A DNA stretch of 64,000 nt from Pleurotus djamor (GCA_029747585.1 JAPEVF010000002.1:236994-300993), one strand, 5' to 3'; counted from the first letter of the stretch, positions 1 to 12,025 are shown. Program-made: numbers and translations. Notes: generated by a model not told the origin, from the sequence alone.

Positions 1-812
1 ATGCTTGAAGTCATGATCCAGCGATTGACCCGTCAAGCTGCCGAATTTGCTGGAGTTGTGGGGGCAGCTGTCAACGACGAAGAGATCGTAGCTCAGGCTC
101 TGGATGCATCGGGCAAATCAGCCTCCGAAGCTGCCCTCTTAGGGCTTTCTGGTGACCTCAAGCCGTTAGATGGGGAGACGAGTACTTCATCATTCTCATC
201 TCCTATATGCGATTTGCTTCTCGCCGTTTTCGAGTTGAAGAAGAAGAATAATTGGTTGCGAAGGCAGGCTGTGGTAATCATCCTCCAACAAGTCCTGGGT
301 GGTACAATTGAGCGGTAAGCAATGCAAACTATGCAGCCCGCCTCTGTTCATTCTGCTCTGTAGTAAAATCCGTGAAATCATCAAGAGTCAGCTGGAGGAA
401 TCGAAGATAATGTCCTACCTCTCAATGTTTCGAGACCAGTTGTGGCCCGGTGGTCAATTGAAGCCACCAGGAAAGCCTCGCACCATGGAAGAGAAGTTAC
501 GAACTCGAGATGAAGCAAACCGCAAGCTCTCTTCCTTAATTCCGGGTGAGTGGCAGTTTGCTCTCGCGCGAAGGATAATCTGCTGACCTCGCCTCAAGAC
601 CTCGCAGCCAACATGATTGGGCGATCGAACGCCAGAAGAGGAGCCAGGCGTATTTTCGCTGTTTTACAGAACCGTCGACTTAATCAGCATATAGTCTACA
701 CAGTAGTGGACGAGGTGATGATTCCCAATCATCTTCCTGAGAACACCCACTCATAACGTATTTTTAGGTGTTTTCTGCATTATTTCCAGAGACAAACACA
801 TCGTCAGAATGA
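1..812 (+). CDS. Mdm1/SNX13-type sorting nexin, C-terminal part (5' truncated by window)
   Basis: The reading frame enters from the window edge, so only the C-terminus is seen. Exons 1-314, 364-545, 599-714 and 768-812 join in frame across three introns of 49-53 nt. The encoded part fits the Nexin_C domain: FELKKKNNWLRRQ, then MFRDQLWPGG, then the conserved segment around NARRGARRIFAVLQN with RLNQHIVYTVVDEVF and a closing LFPE. In this family (yeast Mdm1, animal SNX13/SNX14/SNX25) that domain follows PXA, RGS and PX domains and acts at ER contact sites with vacuole or lipid droplets. The PX and PXA parts would lie upstream and cannot be checked. The last exon is only 45 nt. The neighbour TRM6 is convergent, leaving about 210 bases between the stop codons. 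Confidence 0.85.
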
Positions 813-1021
813 TCCTTCTTGCGTCCATAACGAAACTTACGACTCGGATATGTAATAAATTTATACCCCTAACGATTTATCCTTCAACTGCGGGGTCTTC
901 CATTGCGACGTCCGTATTTTCGGTCGGCTCTATAGATGACTGCGTTGTATCCTTTGATTTCCCCTGGCGTCGGTGTACGTCAACTGGGACAGCACTTGGG
1001 TCATCGTAGCTAAAAGGAACT

Positions 1022-2706
1022 TCAGCGCAGTCCGACGGTGGGCGAACATACAACTGACACTTTGGTTGCATGTAGAATGAACCCGCCGGAGCCTGACATG
1101 TTCATCATCGGGTGTGTGCGCGCAGGGAGGATCTAAGCAGAATCAGTACACTGACATACGGGACTCATCGAGGCTCACTTGGTATCGTCTTAACCAGACC
1201 TCCGAGACTGAGGGTGACAAGTATTCTGGACAGGCTCTCATAGTCGTCTGTAGCTCAGAAAGAATCTACAGCCTCGTCAATATGAATAATGGGACGAACG
1301 GAGGGGTGCCTGCCTGGATGTACGGGCTATGCACAACGATATTGCATGAACCACCGAGGTAACGCTTCACTCTGTTTAATATAGAAACAGGATCGTACTC
1401 GCTCGCTATGAGCAGTCTGTCTCAAGGTAAGCAGATAGACAATCATTCAGGTGACTGGTGCTTACGCCTCAAACTCTCCTGAAAAAAGGTCGTTGCGGGT
1501 GGCCTCGAGGAAGTCAGAAGCTGCCTTTCTCTTGTTGACTCGTATGCGCTGTTTGTCAGACCTGATTTCTTCTTCTGGTACGTCCCATGTGGATATTACT
1601 GCATCAAAGGTGTTAGCTAGACTGGATGAAGGGAATTGCGAATGCATACCAGGCGTATAGTCTTCAAGGCAGGTCGCCCAATTCAGAGATGACATTACTG
1701 ACTTGATTCGAGGCTCGAAGTTCATCTGGACCAGGGCAGGGTAGGCAGGCGGAGACTCGACATCGCATATGGTGATAAGACGGCCTTCTCCTAATCATAG
1801 ATGCTCATATTAGCGTCAGGATCCGGTGTGGTTAAGTATCGTCGTAGCACAAGCATACCTCCCATCCTCTGCAATACACCAGCGACAAGCATCCCAGACA
1901 CATCGTCAACCACAAGGTATCTTCCACCAGGCCTGATATTGGCTAGGTTCAATATCTGTGATAGTGCATCCATACGAAGATCTCGGATGCGACCTTGATC
2001 TTTGTTGAACCAGTACTCGCAAACATTGAATAGAGTCGGCTGGATCGCGGTAAAGACTTTTGCATACCTACAAATGGGTTGAGAACTGCAAATAGCTTGA
2101 GGATAAGAAAGGGGATCACTTTGCCTCCTTCTTCTTCTTATATTTTTCTTTACTATACTCTGTCTTCAAGTTGAACCCAGAGTGTTGTTCGATCTGCTTC
2201 TTGATTATTTCCTGTGCAAAATGTTCAGGGAAACAGGCGATGGGAGATAGAATGAGCTCACCGAGACATGTACGCCAGCCTCCTTCATTTCCGCCATTTC
2301 TTGAGGAGTGACAGGTTTAATAGAGCCATCGCCTACAATGTGCTCATTCGTTGCATCGGTCTCCTCTGTTGGTCTCGTGAGTTTAAGACGCGTATAAAAG
2401 ATCAATGGACTCGCCAACTTCCTCGATAGTCTTTGGGGGTAGTATGACCAGTTTCTTTCCAACTATCTCAAAGGTCAGACCGTGGGGCTTGCCTATCAGT
2501 TCATTCGCAGGGAATGAGCCAACTTTCCCGAGGGACAATGTTCTATAAGAAACCACAGTTGGTAAAGACATTTACACGGAGAAAAAGCACTCGCACGAAT
2601 CCCTCTCAACTTTCAAGCTTCGTATGTCGCCATTTGGTATCCTGAACAGTACTGTATCGCCTGCGCGGATCACATACTGCGTCGAAAGGTCGCTATGATC
2701 AGCCAT
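1022..2706 (-). CDS. TRM6: tRNA (adenine58-N1)-methyltransferase non-catalytic subunit Trm6/Gcd10
   Basis: Reading the minus strand, the protein starts MADHSDLSTQYVIRAGDTVL and splices into VERDSTLSLGKVGSFPANEL, then IGKPHGLTFEIVG. Later exons give ETDATNEHIVGDGSIKPVT, a lysine-rich stretch with EYSKEKYKKKKEAK, then NLANIRPGGRYLVVDDVSG followed by LQRMGGEGRLITICDVESPP. The end resembles human TRMT6: SEVWLRRYQILPARTHPMMN, then SGSGGFILHATKV. Trm6 forms a tetramer with the catalytic subunit Trm61 and makes m1A58 in the T-loop of tRNAs in the nucleus, including initiator tRNA. The splice after QRMGG uses donor GTATGC and keeps the frame. The stop is taken at 1022-1024. The start is divergent from the She4 gene, with about 107 bases shared between them. 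The exact boundaries of two middle introns are uncertain. Confidence 0.88.
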
Positions 2707-2813
2707 GGCGCAAAATAAAAACTCGGCGCTTGAAACTCCTCGGACATAATACTCAGCCCTAAATCGGCCACGATCGACTTGTGTGTTCTACTTCCAACTT
2801 CGGTCGGTTTCCG

Positions 2814-4838
2814 ATGGCTACAACCACGAATGAACTAACCAAAGGCCTCGAATCCATGCTAGATAGAACGAAATCCGCCAATTTGCTTCCTGACGAAATC
2901 CCCCATCTAATCGACGCCTTTCTTCCTACTCGCGACTTTGATACGAGATCCAAAGCGTTTCTCGTCCTTTCAGCATTCTGCCAAAATACCAGGAAATCCG
3001 CCTTTGATGCAGCCAAACCAAATGACGCAGGAAGAGATACAATAGTTGTCACGGTTGGTTCCCACCTGGTTTCAAGGCTGCAGGATCCAGATGATCAACT
3101 GTATCTTTCGGGCATTTGTGCTTTAATAGCTCTCTTCCAAGTTGATTGGGAAGCAGCTTCAACTATCTTCAATCGCGAAGGCCTCGTAGATTTGATCGTG
3201 GATCAAGCAGATACTTCTCCTCCTGCCACCCTTCCATATGTCTCTCGACTTCTCAGCCAAGCTGCGGGCCACAAAGCATGCCGTTCCACCTTTACGCAAG
3301 ACATTGTTGAACGACTAGAACAATCACTGAAGCAGACAACCATGTCAGCGTTGCGCGCTGCTAGTAGTCTAGCTTTCGTAAAATTATCCAGAAACCCTGG
3401 CCTTTCGAGTTCCCTGGGCACCCCTCCTACTCAAACCTACGAACGAGATCTAGAATTCTACCAGATCACGTCAAGCATCGTCCTCTCATCTGAAGACAAC
3501 TCATCACTTGCTGATGCTGTTGAATCTCTCGCGTATCTCAGTACAAACCCCAGTATAAAGGAGAGACTCACGACCGATACTAAGCTTCTCCCAAAGCTTC
3601 TCTCTCTGGTGCCTCGCAAGAGGCAGCCTGGCAGTGATCACGCACCAGAGCAATCCACACTGGTTTATGGAATTCTAGTCGTAATTTCCCAGTTGTGCGC
3701 CCACCCGCCGCGCTTGACCGAGGAACAGACCCAGATGGAGAAACTCAGGCAGATGGCCCAAGCGGGGAAGAAGTCGGAAGGAAAAGGGTCGTCTCCTTAC
3801 GATGGCGACGACTACGTTAACAAGCGTATCACAAAGTTGCTAGATCTTGGAGTCCTTGAAGTCTTAGTTTCGGCATCAAGTACTCGGCTGGACAGTGTGG
3901 GTGTGAGGGTGACGACGGGCAAGACTTTTTTGGACATAATAGAGGTCAGAGATAACCGGGGAAAGGTGCTACAACACGGCGGTGCAAAGGTCCTGACCCA
4001 GATTATTAAACGTGGTCTGAACGACATGACATCGAAGTCCACGGAGGTGGACGTTGTCTATCTCTCCCCCATTCAAGCTTTAGCCAAACTTTCCATAACT
4101 GCAGCTCCTATCCAAGTCTTTGGACCAAGTGAAACCGCGATGTACGATGCAATTCGTCCGTTCTCTATCCTGCTTCAGCACTCCTCATCTACGCTTCTAC
4201 AACGGTTCGAGGCATTAATGGCGTTGACAAATCTCGCTTCTCAAAGCGCGGAATTGTGCAGTCGGATAGCCAAAGCAGAAGGTTTGGCGACTACTATGGA
4301 GTCGATGATGCTAGAAGATCATCCTTTGGTTCGTCGCGCAGCGGTAGAACTTCTTTGCAACCTTCTTGCAGGTTCGGATGATATCTTCGAGCGATATGGA
4401 GGCTCGAGCGTTTCATCTAACGCCAAATCTAAACTCGAAATTCTTATCGCTCTGTCGGATGCTGACGATGTAGCAACCAAGCTCGCTGCATCTGGGGCTT
4501 TGGCCACCCTCAGCATCTCAGAACCTGTCTGCATCATGTTAGCCGACTTGCAATTGGAAAAGCACAGGACTTTCAATATTCTTGCTCAATTAATCGGACC
4601 GGACCCCGACTCTGCGGAAACTTCGCAGCCCAGCTCGAACCCGGGACTTGTGCACCGTGGCATAGTGTGCGCCCGCAATATTATGGCTGCGGTCAAAGAT
4701 TCGCCCAAGAGAAAGGAGCTGATAGGAGAGGCTCGTTCCTCTGATTTACTCAAGGTTCTGGGTCTGATAGTTAAAACTGTTCCTCCTGAAGCTATGAAGA
4801 TGTATCGTGAGCTAGTAGCCCTTTCAACGAGCCAATGA
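2814..4838 (+). CDS. SHE4: UNC-45/Cro1/She4 family myosin chaperone
   Basis: This is a single uninterrupted 674-residue frame, unusual here because nearly all neighbours are intron-rich. An in-frame upstream ATG exists at 2781, but ATG 2814 is preferred because it is followed by a typical hydrophilic N-terminus. The protein is built of armadillo-like helical repeats: IDAFLPTRDFDTRSKAFLVL, LVSRLQDPDDQLYLSGICAL, and the C-terminal block with LTNLASQSAELCSRIAKAEG, HPLVRRAAVELLCNLL and DDVATKLAASGALATLSISE. This C-terminal block is the UCS (UNC-45/Cro1/She4) domain. Family members fold and stabilise myosin motor heads; yeast She4 acts on the class I myosins Myo3/Myo5 and class V Myo4. No TPR repeats are evident at the N-terminus, as in fungal members. 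The stop lies only 137 bases before the start of the class I myosin gene on the same strand. Confidence 0.9.
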   Translation: MATTTNELTKGLESMLDRTKSANLLPDEIPHLIDAFLPTRDFDTRSKAFLVLSAFCQNTRKSAFDAAKPNDAGRDTIVVTVGSHLVSRLQDPDDQLYLSGICALIALFQVDWEAASTIFNREGLVDLIVDQADTSPPATLPYVSRLLSQAAGHKACRSTFTQDIVERLEQSLKQTTMSALRAASSLAFVKLSRNPGLSSSLGTPPTQTYERDLEFYQITSSIVLSSEDNSSLADAVESLAYLSTNPSIKERLTTDTKLLPKLLSLVPRKRQPGSDHAPEQSTLVYGILVVISQLCAHPPRLTEEQTQMEKLRQMAQAGKKSEGKGSSPYDGDDYVNKRITKLLDLGVLEVLVSASSTRLDSVGVRVTTGKTFLDIIEVRDNRGKVLQHGGAKVLTQIIKRGLNDMTSKSTEVDVVYLSPIQALAKLSITAAPIQVFGPSETAMYDAIRPFSILLQHSSSTLLQRFEALMALTNLASQSAELCSRIAKAEGLATTMESMMLEDHPLVRRAAVELLCNLLAGSDDIFERYGGSSVSSNAKSKLEILIALSDADDVATKLAASGALATLSISEPVCIMLADLQLEKHRTFNILAQLIGPDPDSAETSQPSSNPGLVHRGIVCARNIMAAVKDSPKRKELIGEARSSDLLKVLGLIVKTVPPEAMKMYRELVALSTSQ

Positions 4839-4975
4839 CATGTAATTGCCGTCTGGAGCGATGAATTGCCCCTCATGCTCCTGCCCCTGTGTCGCGACGG
4901 TCGTGTGTTGCTAAATCGGGCTGACCAAGCCATCACTTCGCCGCTGCGCCCATCTCATCCTAGCACCCCACCACC

Positions 4976-7900
4976 ATGGTACGACGATTCCTTATGCGCG
5001 TCCGAATTGACCTCGATTCTCTTCCAGGCCAAATCAAAGAAGGCGGGCAACAAGGTCGCTCAGGCTCCCAAGAAGGCTGGCGGAGGCAAGGTTGCTAAGG
5101 TTCGTTCCGTGTTCTGCACTACTTCTATGTACTCAAAAGTTATAGGCCGACTGGAAAGAGGGATTCAAGAAGAAACAAGTAGGAGTCTCGGATATGACAC
5201 TTCTGTCTACAATCAGCAACGAGAGTATCAACGACAACTTGCAGAAGAGATGGACGACCGGGGAGATATATACCTACATCGGAGCTGTGTTGATATCAGT
5301 CAACCCATTTCGCGGTACGTTGATCGTCCATTGGAACTATTTCTTTCGCTGGCTTGACTGTGTATCACGCAGACCTTGGGATCTACACTGATGAAGTGCT
5401 GCAAAGATACCGAGGCAAGAATAGGCTTGAAGTCCCTCCCCATGTTTTCAGTATCGCGGAATCGGCATACTATAACATGAACGCATATCACGAAAATCAA
5501 TGTGTAATTATCTCTGGCGAGTCTGGCGCTGGAAAGACTGAGGCTGCCAAACGCATTATGCAATATATCGCCGCTGTGTCAGGTGGACAAGATAGTAGTA
5601 TCCAGGAAATCAAGGACATGGTTTTGGCCACCAACCCTCTGCTAGAGAGCTTTGGATGCGCGAAGACGCTACGAAATAATAACTCGAGTCGCCATGTGAG
5701 GGATATTACATCCACGATGTTTCCATTGCTCACGACGCGTAGGGGAAATATCTCGAGATTATGTTCAATACCCATGGCGAGCCTGTCGGGGCTCAGATAA
5801 CGAATTACCTTCTCGAAAAAGGACGCGTGGTTGGCCAAATCGAGAACGAACGCAATTTCCACATATTTTATCAATTCACTAAAGCCGCTTCGGACGAGCA
5901 AAGAGGTGAACGGCTTGTCAACTCGTTATATAACCTGACTGAACCTCCGAATAGAAATGTTTGGACTGCAAGGACCAGAAGCATATGCTTATACAAGTTT
6001 AAGTAACTGCTTGGAAGTACCAGGCATTGATGATAGCCATGACTTTAGTGAGACACTTGTAAGTCGCATTCACAACATACCCACTGATAACCATTTAAGA
6101 CCCCACTCTTTTCAGCAAGCCATGCAAGTCATTGGGCTCTCGGCGCAAGAGCAAAGTGAGATCTTCCGGATGTTGGCCATCATACTCTGGCTAGGAAACG
6201 TTCAATTCGATGAGAAAGACGACGGCAACTCGCAAATCAACGATACTGGTGTAACTGATTTCGTTGGTTACCTGATGGAAGTCGATCCCGCTACAGTGCA
6301 GAAAGTTTTGACCTCCAAGATCGTCGAGACGCAGCGTGGTGGTCGTCGAGGATCTGTTTATGAAGTCCCATTGAATCCAGCACAAGCCTCCTCCGTCCGC
6401 AACGCCCTTTCGAAGGCTATCTACAATAATCTATTTGAGTGGATTGTTTCAAGGATCAATGTCTCGATGAAACCGCGTTCGGCGAGTGCCCACGTTATTG
6501 GTATCTTGGTACGTAGCCTATGCATTCCGAACCGTACACTTGCTCCCCCCTAACTAGTGATCGCAGGATATTTTCGGCTTTGAAATTTTCGAGGTAATGT
6601 ACCCTCACTAGTCCTAGAGAGCTAGGTGCTCAAAGTTTCCAGGACAACTCCTTCGAGCAACTATGCATCAACTACGTCAACGAAAAGTTGCAACAAATTT
6701 TCATTGAGCTCACTCTGAAGACCGAACAGGAGGAGTACGTTCGCGAGCAAATACAATGGACGCCCATCAAGTATTTCAATAACAAGATCGTGTGCGACTT
6801 GATTGAAGAACGCAGGCCGCCCGGTATCTTCGCCGCATTGAACGATGCATGCGCAACCGCCCACGCCGACCCAAATGCTGCTGACAACAGTTTCATCCAA
6901 CGAACCGCCGCTCTTTCCACGAATGCCCATTTCGAAGCGCGTGGTGCTCAGTTTTTGGTGAAACACTATGCGGGAGATGTGATGTATAATGTATCCGGAA
7001 TGACGGACAAGAACAAGGATTCGTTGCTCAAGGACTTGCTGGATCTCATCGCTTCCAGCAGTAACCAGTTCTTGCAAACACTGTTCCCAGATCGTCCTGA
7101 TCCTAACAGCAAGAAGCGCCCGCCTACAGCTGGAGACAGAATAAAGGTACGATGAACTCGTCCATGTTCACGGCACATCGTTCACCCTAGCTCTCACAGG
7201 CATCCGCCGGTGCACTCGTAGACAATCTCATGAAGGCTCAACCTTCTTATATTCGCACTATCAAGCCTAACCAAAACAGAAGTGCTTCTGAATACGACGT
7301 CAAGGCTATTCTTCATCAGATAAAGTACCTTGGTCTTCAAGAGAACATCCGAGTGCGTCGCGCTGGATTCGCATATAGGAATACTTTCGAGAAAATGGTT
7401 GAACGATTCTACCTTTTGTCTCCGAAAACGTCCTATGCTGGCGAATATATATGGAACGGTGATCCCAAATCTGGCTGTCAGCAAATTCTCCATGATACCG
7501 GTATCGCTAAGGAGGAATGGCAGATGGGTGTAACGAAAGCTTTTATCAAGAATCCTGAGACGGTATGGAAAGTTATAGTTATTCAACAGCTTCAGCCAAT
7601 TCACACATTTATTTCTAGCTGTTCGCCCTTGAAACCATGCGCGATAGGTATTGGCATAACATGGCCGCGCGTATACAAAGAGCATTCCGAAACTACATGC
7701 GATACAAACACGAGTGCGCACGCAGGATACAGAGGTTCTGGAAGAATAACAAGGAGTCAATCGTTTACGCTCAAGTTCGTGATTACGGCCACCAGATCCT
7801 CGCTGGACGCAAGGAACGCCGCCGCTTCAGCTTGTTGAGTTATCGTCGCTTCCACGGCGACTACTTGGGCGTTGGTTCGAAAAGTCCTTTGGGGGAAGAA

Positions 7901-9599
7901 CTGGGAAGCCTTTGTGGGATCGGTTGTGAGTTCAGAATCCACTATGTCTTCATGTCAGTAATAACTTTCGCAATAGCCGAGACCGTTGCGTTCAGTGGTA
8001 AGATCCAGTTGTTGGTATCTCATTTTGGCCGTTCGAGTAAACCCAGCCCACGGTTCATCGTCGTTGTAAGATCCAACTTACTTCACGATCTATCCCTACT
8101 GACCAATAATCAGACCGAGAAGGCTGTGCATATTTTGGTCACAACTGCGAAGGATGGCAGAGTACAAACTTCTTTAGAGCGGAAAGTTCCTTTGGTTACT
8201 ATTCGAAGCATTGCGATGTCCAGTTTACGGGATGACTGGATGGTCAGTGCATCACTGTGTCTTGCATATCAACGATTTTGACCTTCCTTTAATAGGCTTT
8301 GAATATCAACACACCATCTGAAGAAGGCGATCCAGTCTTCACTTGTATTTTTAAGACAGAGCTTGCGGCGACCCTCATCAAACTCACGCAATCCAGTATC
8401 AATCTTCTCATCGGACCAACGTGAGTTATGCCTTCGTTTGCTTTCATCAGATGAGGTATGACGCATGCGACAGTGTCGAGTACGCTAAGAAGAAAGAGAA
8501 AAAGGCTACGATCAAATTCGAAAAAGATGAGACCGTTACCAAAGGCGACGTTTACAAGAGCCATGTCGTTCGTGTGTCCTCGGGTGAACCGCCCAGTAGT
8601 TTATCGCGGCCTCCAGCTAAGAGAAAGCCTGGCGTGGTAAGGCCCATCACTCAGGGTAAGCTATTGAAAGCAGGTGGCCCATCGAAGAAGGTAAGGCCTT
8701 GCCAACGTAGGAGATCATTCCGCTTATACGTTGTTTAGCCTACTTCCTCCCGCCCGACGCCCGTCTCGCGTCCGCTTCCAGGCAAGACAGCTATGTCTGC
8801 CGTGTCGCCTGCTCCTGTCACAAAGTCTGCTACTGCAACGACGCCCACGCCCAGTCACGAGGCGCTCCACCACCACCACCTCCGCCCCCTCCCCCAGCTG
8901 CGGCCGAACCCAAGAATCCGCAATATCGTGCGAAGTTCCCCTTCGACGGACAGGAAGGGGAGATGTCGCTCAATAAGGACGATGTTGTCGAAGTGCTCAA
9001 GCAAGGGGATGATGGTTGGTGGATGGTCAAGAAGGACGGTGTTGAAGGGTGGGCGCCTTTCAATTATCTCGAACCGGTTCCCAAAGCCCCTGCTGCACCC
9101 ACACCTCCTCCTCCACCACGGAGAGCACCCGCACCAACGCCAAGCTCACACAATACCTCTTCCTCAATCAGTACCAAAGCTGTCGTCCCTGATGTATCCG
9201 CCAAACCCGTCGCCGTATTTCCTGGTATGGCTCCCTCCAATGGCTCAGCAACGCCCTGGAAGAAGACCGCTTCTGAATCAACAGTGGCAAGCACCGCCAG
9301 TAAGCTAGCTTCTAAACCACCGCCTCCAGTGGCCACGAAACCGAAACCCGCTCCTCCACCTGTTGGTGCTAAGCCTGGGGCACCGAAACCTGGAGCCAAG
9401 CCGCCCGTACCTTCAGCTCCTCGACCGAATGTCGCCGCGGCTCCCAAGCCTGGTGCCNGTTGTNGCGGCCAGATGCTGCGACAGGCCAACTCGATCTCGC
9501 TGCAGCGGTGAGTCTTTTGTTAATTTTGCTCCCTCAACTTCTCTGACATCGATGTCACAGCTCGCTCGACGTGCGCAACGTATCGCAGATGATGATTAG
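4976..9599 (+). CDS. MYO1: class I unconventional myosin (Myo3/Myo5/MyoA type)
   Basis: ATG at 4976-4978 is its own exon; the intron 4979-5027 follows immediately. I count 16 introns of 46-58 nt (5100-5145, 5315-5372, 5696-5742, 5906-5954, 6059-6115, 6509-6566, 6594-6642, 7147-7199, 7563-7618, 7926-7976, 8066-8113, 8243-8295, 8421-8473, 8691-8738, 9508-9560). The motor has the P-loop [10 protein letters not shown], switch I NNNSSR and switch [22 protein letters not shown] places Ser at the TEDS site, where PAK-type kinases phosphorylate fungal class I myosins. Then come two IQ motifs ([25 protein letters not shown]), a TH1 lipid-binding tail, an SH3 domain ([20 protein letters not shown]), proline-rich stretches and an acidic end (RIADDD) that should bind Arp2/3. 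The protein acts in actin patches and endocytosis. The frame breaks near 8862-8880 and at the N bases 9458/9464. Adding one base at each would make the coding length divisible by three (1265 aa). Confidence 0.95.
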
Positions 9600-9832
9600 T
9601 AGAATTTTACTTTCATTGACGTTGATCGGATCGTGGACATTGTAGACAGACATCTACTACAATATTATACAACGGATGGATGTTGGACTAACATAGATTA
9701 ATATGCAATTTGCTGAATGGAATGGAATGCGAAGGTTTGAAAGCATGAAGGGGGTATAAACAATTGTTCCATAATGCATACTCTAAGGGAGGGAGAAATG
9801 AAACCCGAAAGCTCTATCCGTTCTATGCACGA

Positions 9833-11820
9833 TTATCGAGACTCTGTCACGAGTATTGGGGGCGGGGAAAAACTGCCAGAGAAAGTCGGTGGAGAGGGAG
9901 TAACCGCGAGTGCCATGGCCGCGACTTCATCTTCCGAATTGTCACCGCGGAAAATCCGTGAAGGTGGGCGACTTCCTCGCGTCCGGCTGCTGCCCCTACG
10001 TCGTTGCGGATAGGTACGTTCGCCGTCGGATCCACTTCCCTCTTGCCAATCCTTGACCTCTTCGGCACTAAGAACCTTTCCCTTCGCGGATTTCGGAGGT
10101 TCGGTTTTGGACTCCAAAGCTTGTTTTCCGCTCCGTAGAAGATCGTCTATCAGTGATTTGATTCTCTTGTACACGACATCGCTATCTTCTGGTTCGCTAT
10201 CGTCGTCGTCATCATCCTCATCATCTGGCGGTTCGTCATCTGGGCCATAGGAAGATTTGACTGCGCGGTAAGCTTGAGGAGGAAGTATTAACCTGGACTC
10301 TCGCAATTTCCTTCGGAGTTCTCTGATCTCTTTAGCTTGCTTATGCTTCGTAGCTTCCAAGGATGCATTGATAGCCAGTAAAGAACGGTTGGAGATTTCA
10401 AGATCTTCAATCTGTAGACATACCGGGGTAAGCGGGAGGACGTTTGAGCAGTACGATACATCCGCACCTTGCGATCAGATTTAGCCCTAGCTCGAGCTTG
10501 ACGTTCATCATTGTATCCATCTTCATCATCATCGAGCGCATGGTCACTGTCTCCAGAGACGTTCGCATCGCTCATCTCAACATGTCGCACAAGGTCATCT
10601 AACGTAGAACGTAGTCGGTCGTGATCATGAAATTCATGCTTGCCATTCAGGTGTGGCGTGGATGCGTTGCTTGGACTAGTGGTATTTGAATCGCCCGACG
10701 GGGCGTATTGAACGGAAGATCGTGATATAGACACAGACGATTTCGAGGATACAGAAAGCGAAGACATAGGTGGGGACTGAGGGGGAAGGGGTATAGATGC
10801 AGGATCAACCTTGGCAGAAGTGGGGGAACGATTATCATTATTATTATTGGCACGAAAGGGTTGGTAATGGTGAGACCTGACTGAAGGTGGGCTTGGTCGG
10901 GATGGTGCATAGCGGTGTGGGTTGGCTGCTGGCGTGGCTGTGGTTATGGGGTAGATAGGCATCAACGGGTTCGGCGATGGGGGTGTCGACGAGAGCACCA
11001 CGCTCGAAGCTGAGGGGGCTCTGGGACGACCAGGCGGAGACCGCAGCGACCCCTGCGAGTTGCTAGGTAGGTTGGGAAGTTCAGAAGTAACTTGCTTCGC
11101 AAGCCCCGACACCTTTGCCTTGATCTTGACACCAGAAATAACAGAGCTTGCATCAGGTTCGGGAGTTTGGTTGAATCTCGAAGGGGGAGCTACGGGGGAT
11201 GCTGAGCGTGACGACGGTTGGGATTGATGCAGAGATGCCAGCGAAGCTGCGTGCTGCAATGATACGCTCCCGTGACGAGCCCGCGTCCTATTCAAGGGTC
11301 CTGCATCCGAAGCGACGCTAGTTAGAGACCTCTGGCGCGGTTCCGAGCTAATCCCAATGACAGAATGGGCCGTCTGTGGCCGTAGCGTCCGTACTTTCGC
11401 CAAAGTCCTTGGCTGTGAGTGCGTAGGCGAATCACCGCGTTCTGGTGGTTTCAATGAGCTTGATTTAAACGGGGACGTCGGGCGGGGCGTTGGACTGGAG
11501 TTGATGCCAGCAACACTTCTTTCACGCCGAACCGCGACCGTGCTGGACTTTGAGGTGGTGGAAACTACGCTTGCGGCTTTTCGGACTGAAGTAGCAGTTG
11601 CGGTGACTTTGGCCTTGGGTTTTGTCGTCAGTGTCGTCGTTGCTGTCGTTGTCGGTGGGGAGTGGGGTTTGAAGGGAGACGTGGGTCGTGACCTTGGGGC
11701 ATCGTTCTGATGGGAGTTGAATCTGACGGTGGCCTAGTAAGGTTATGGAATAAGATACTTTCCAGTATGCGAATGATAATTGGAGCAGCGAGGTACCTTT
11801 CTTCGAAGAACGGCCTCCAT
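9833..11820 (-). CDS. hypothetical Ser/Pro-rich protein with coiled coil and acidic stretch
   Basis: I do not recognise a named family. The start is taken at ATG 11820 (MEAVLRRK), which splices over intron 11734-11796 into TVRFNSHQNDAPRSRPTSPF in a coherent frame; the longer frame starting MTSPNSP upstream does not join in frame. Roughly the first 330 residues are low-complexity Ser/Pro/Thr/Arg-rich and probably disordered, with SP motifs such as RPTSPFK used twice. Intron 10412-10467 joins ARAKSDRK to IEDLEISNRSLLAINASLE, the start of a coiled coil that continues with KHKQAKEIRELRRKLRESR. An Asp/Glu run (DDEDDDDDDSEPEDSD) follows, then a basic tail. I have the impression that the block around LLAINASLEATKHKQAKEIR is conserved in other fungi, but cannot verify it. 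The gene is tandem with riboflavin synthase and convergent with MYO1. Confidence 0.7.
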
Positions 11821-12025
11821 CAGCTGGGTGAGGAACGAGGAGGAGAAGGTTGAAGCTGGAGTTGGCAAGGGTCGGCGAGTTTGGACTTGTCATTTCGGAA
11901 ATTTGTGATTGTTGGCATCTAATCTTATCTTATCTATAGTGGATTGGTATTCGCAAACACCTCCTCGACATCCATTGCTTTGGACCTGATAATTAGGTGG
12001 GTAGGAATAGTATTCAGGACGATTT

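Noticed and set aside
8830..9489. Gly/Ala-rich frames on the minus strand
   Set aside because: They are the complement of the MYO1 proline-rich tail and SH3 region, which has strong domain support on the plus strand.
11522..11893. Alternative start MTSPNSP for the gene at 9833-11820
   Set aside because: It leads through the intron into a frame without sense; ATG 11820 joins in frame to the long coherent exon.
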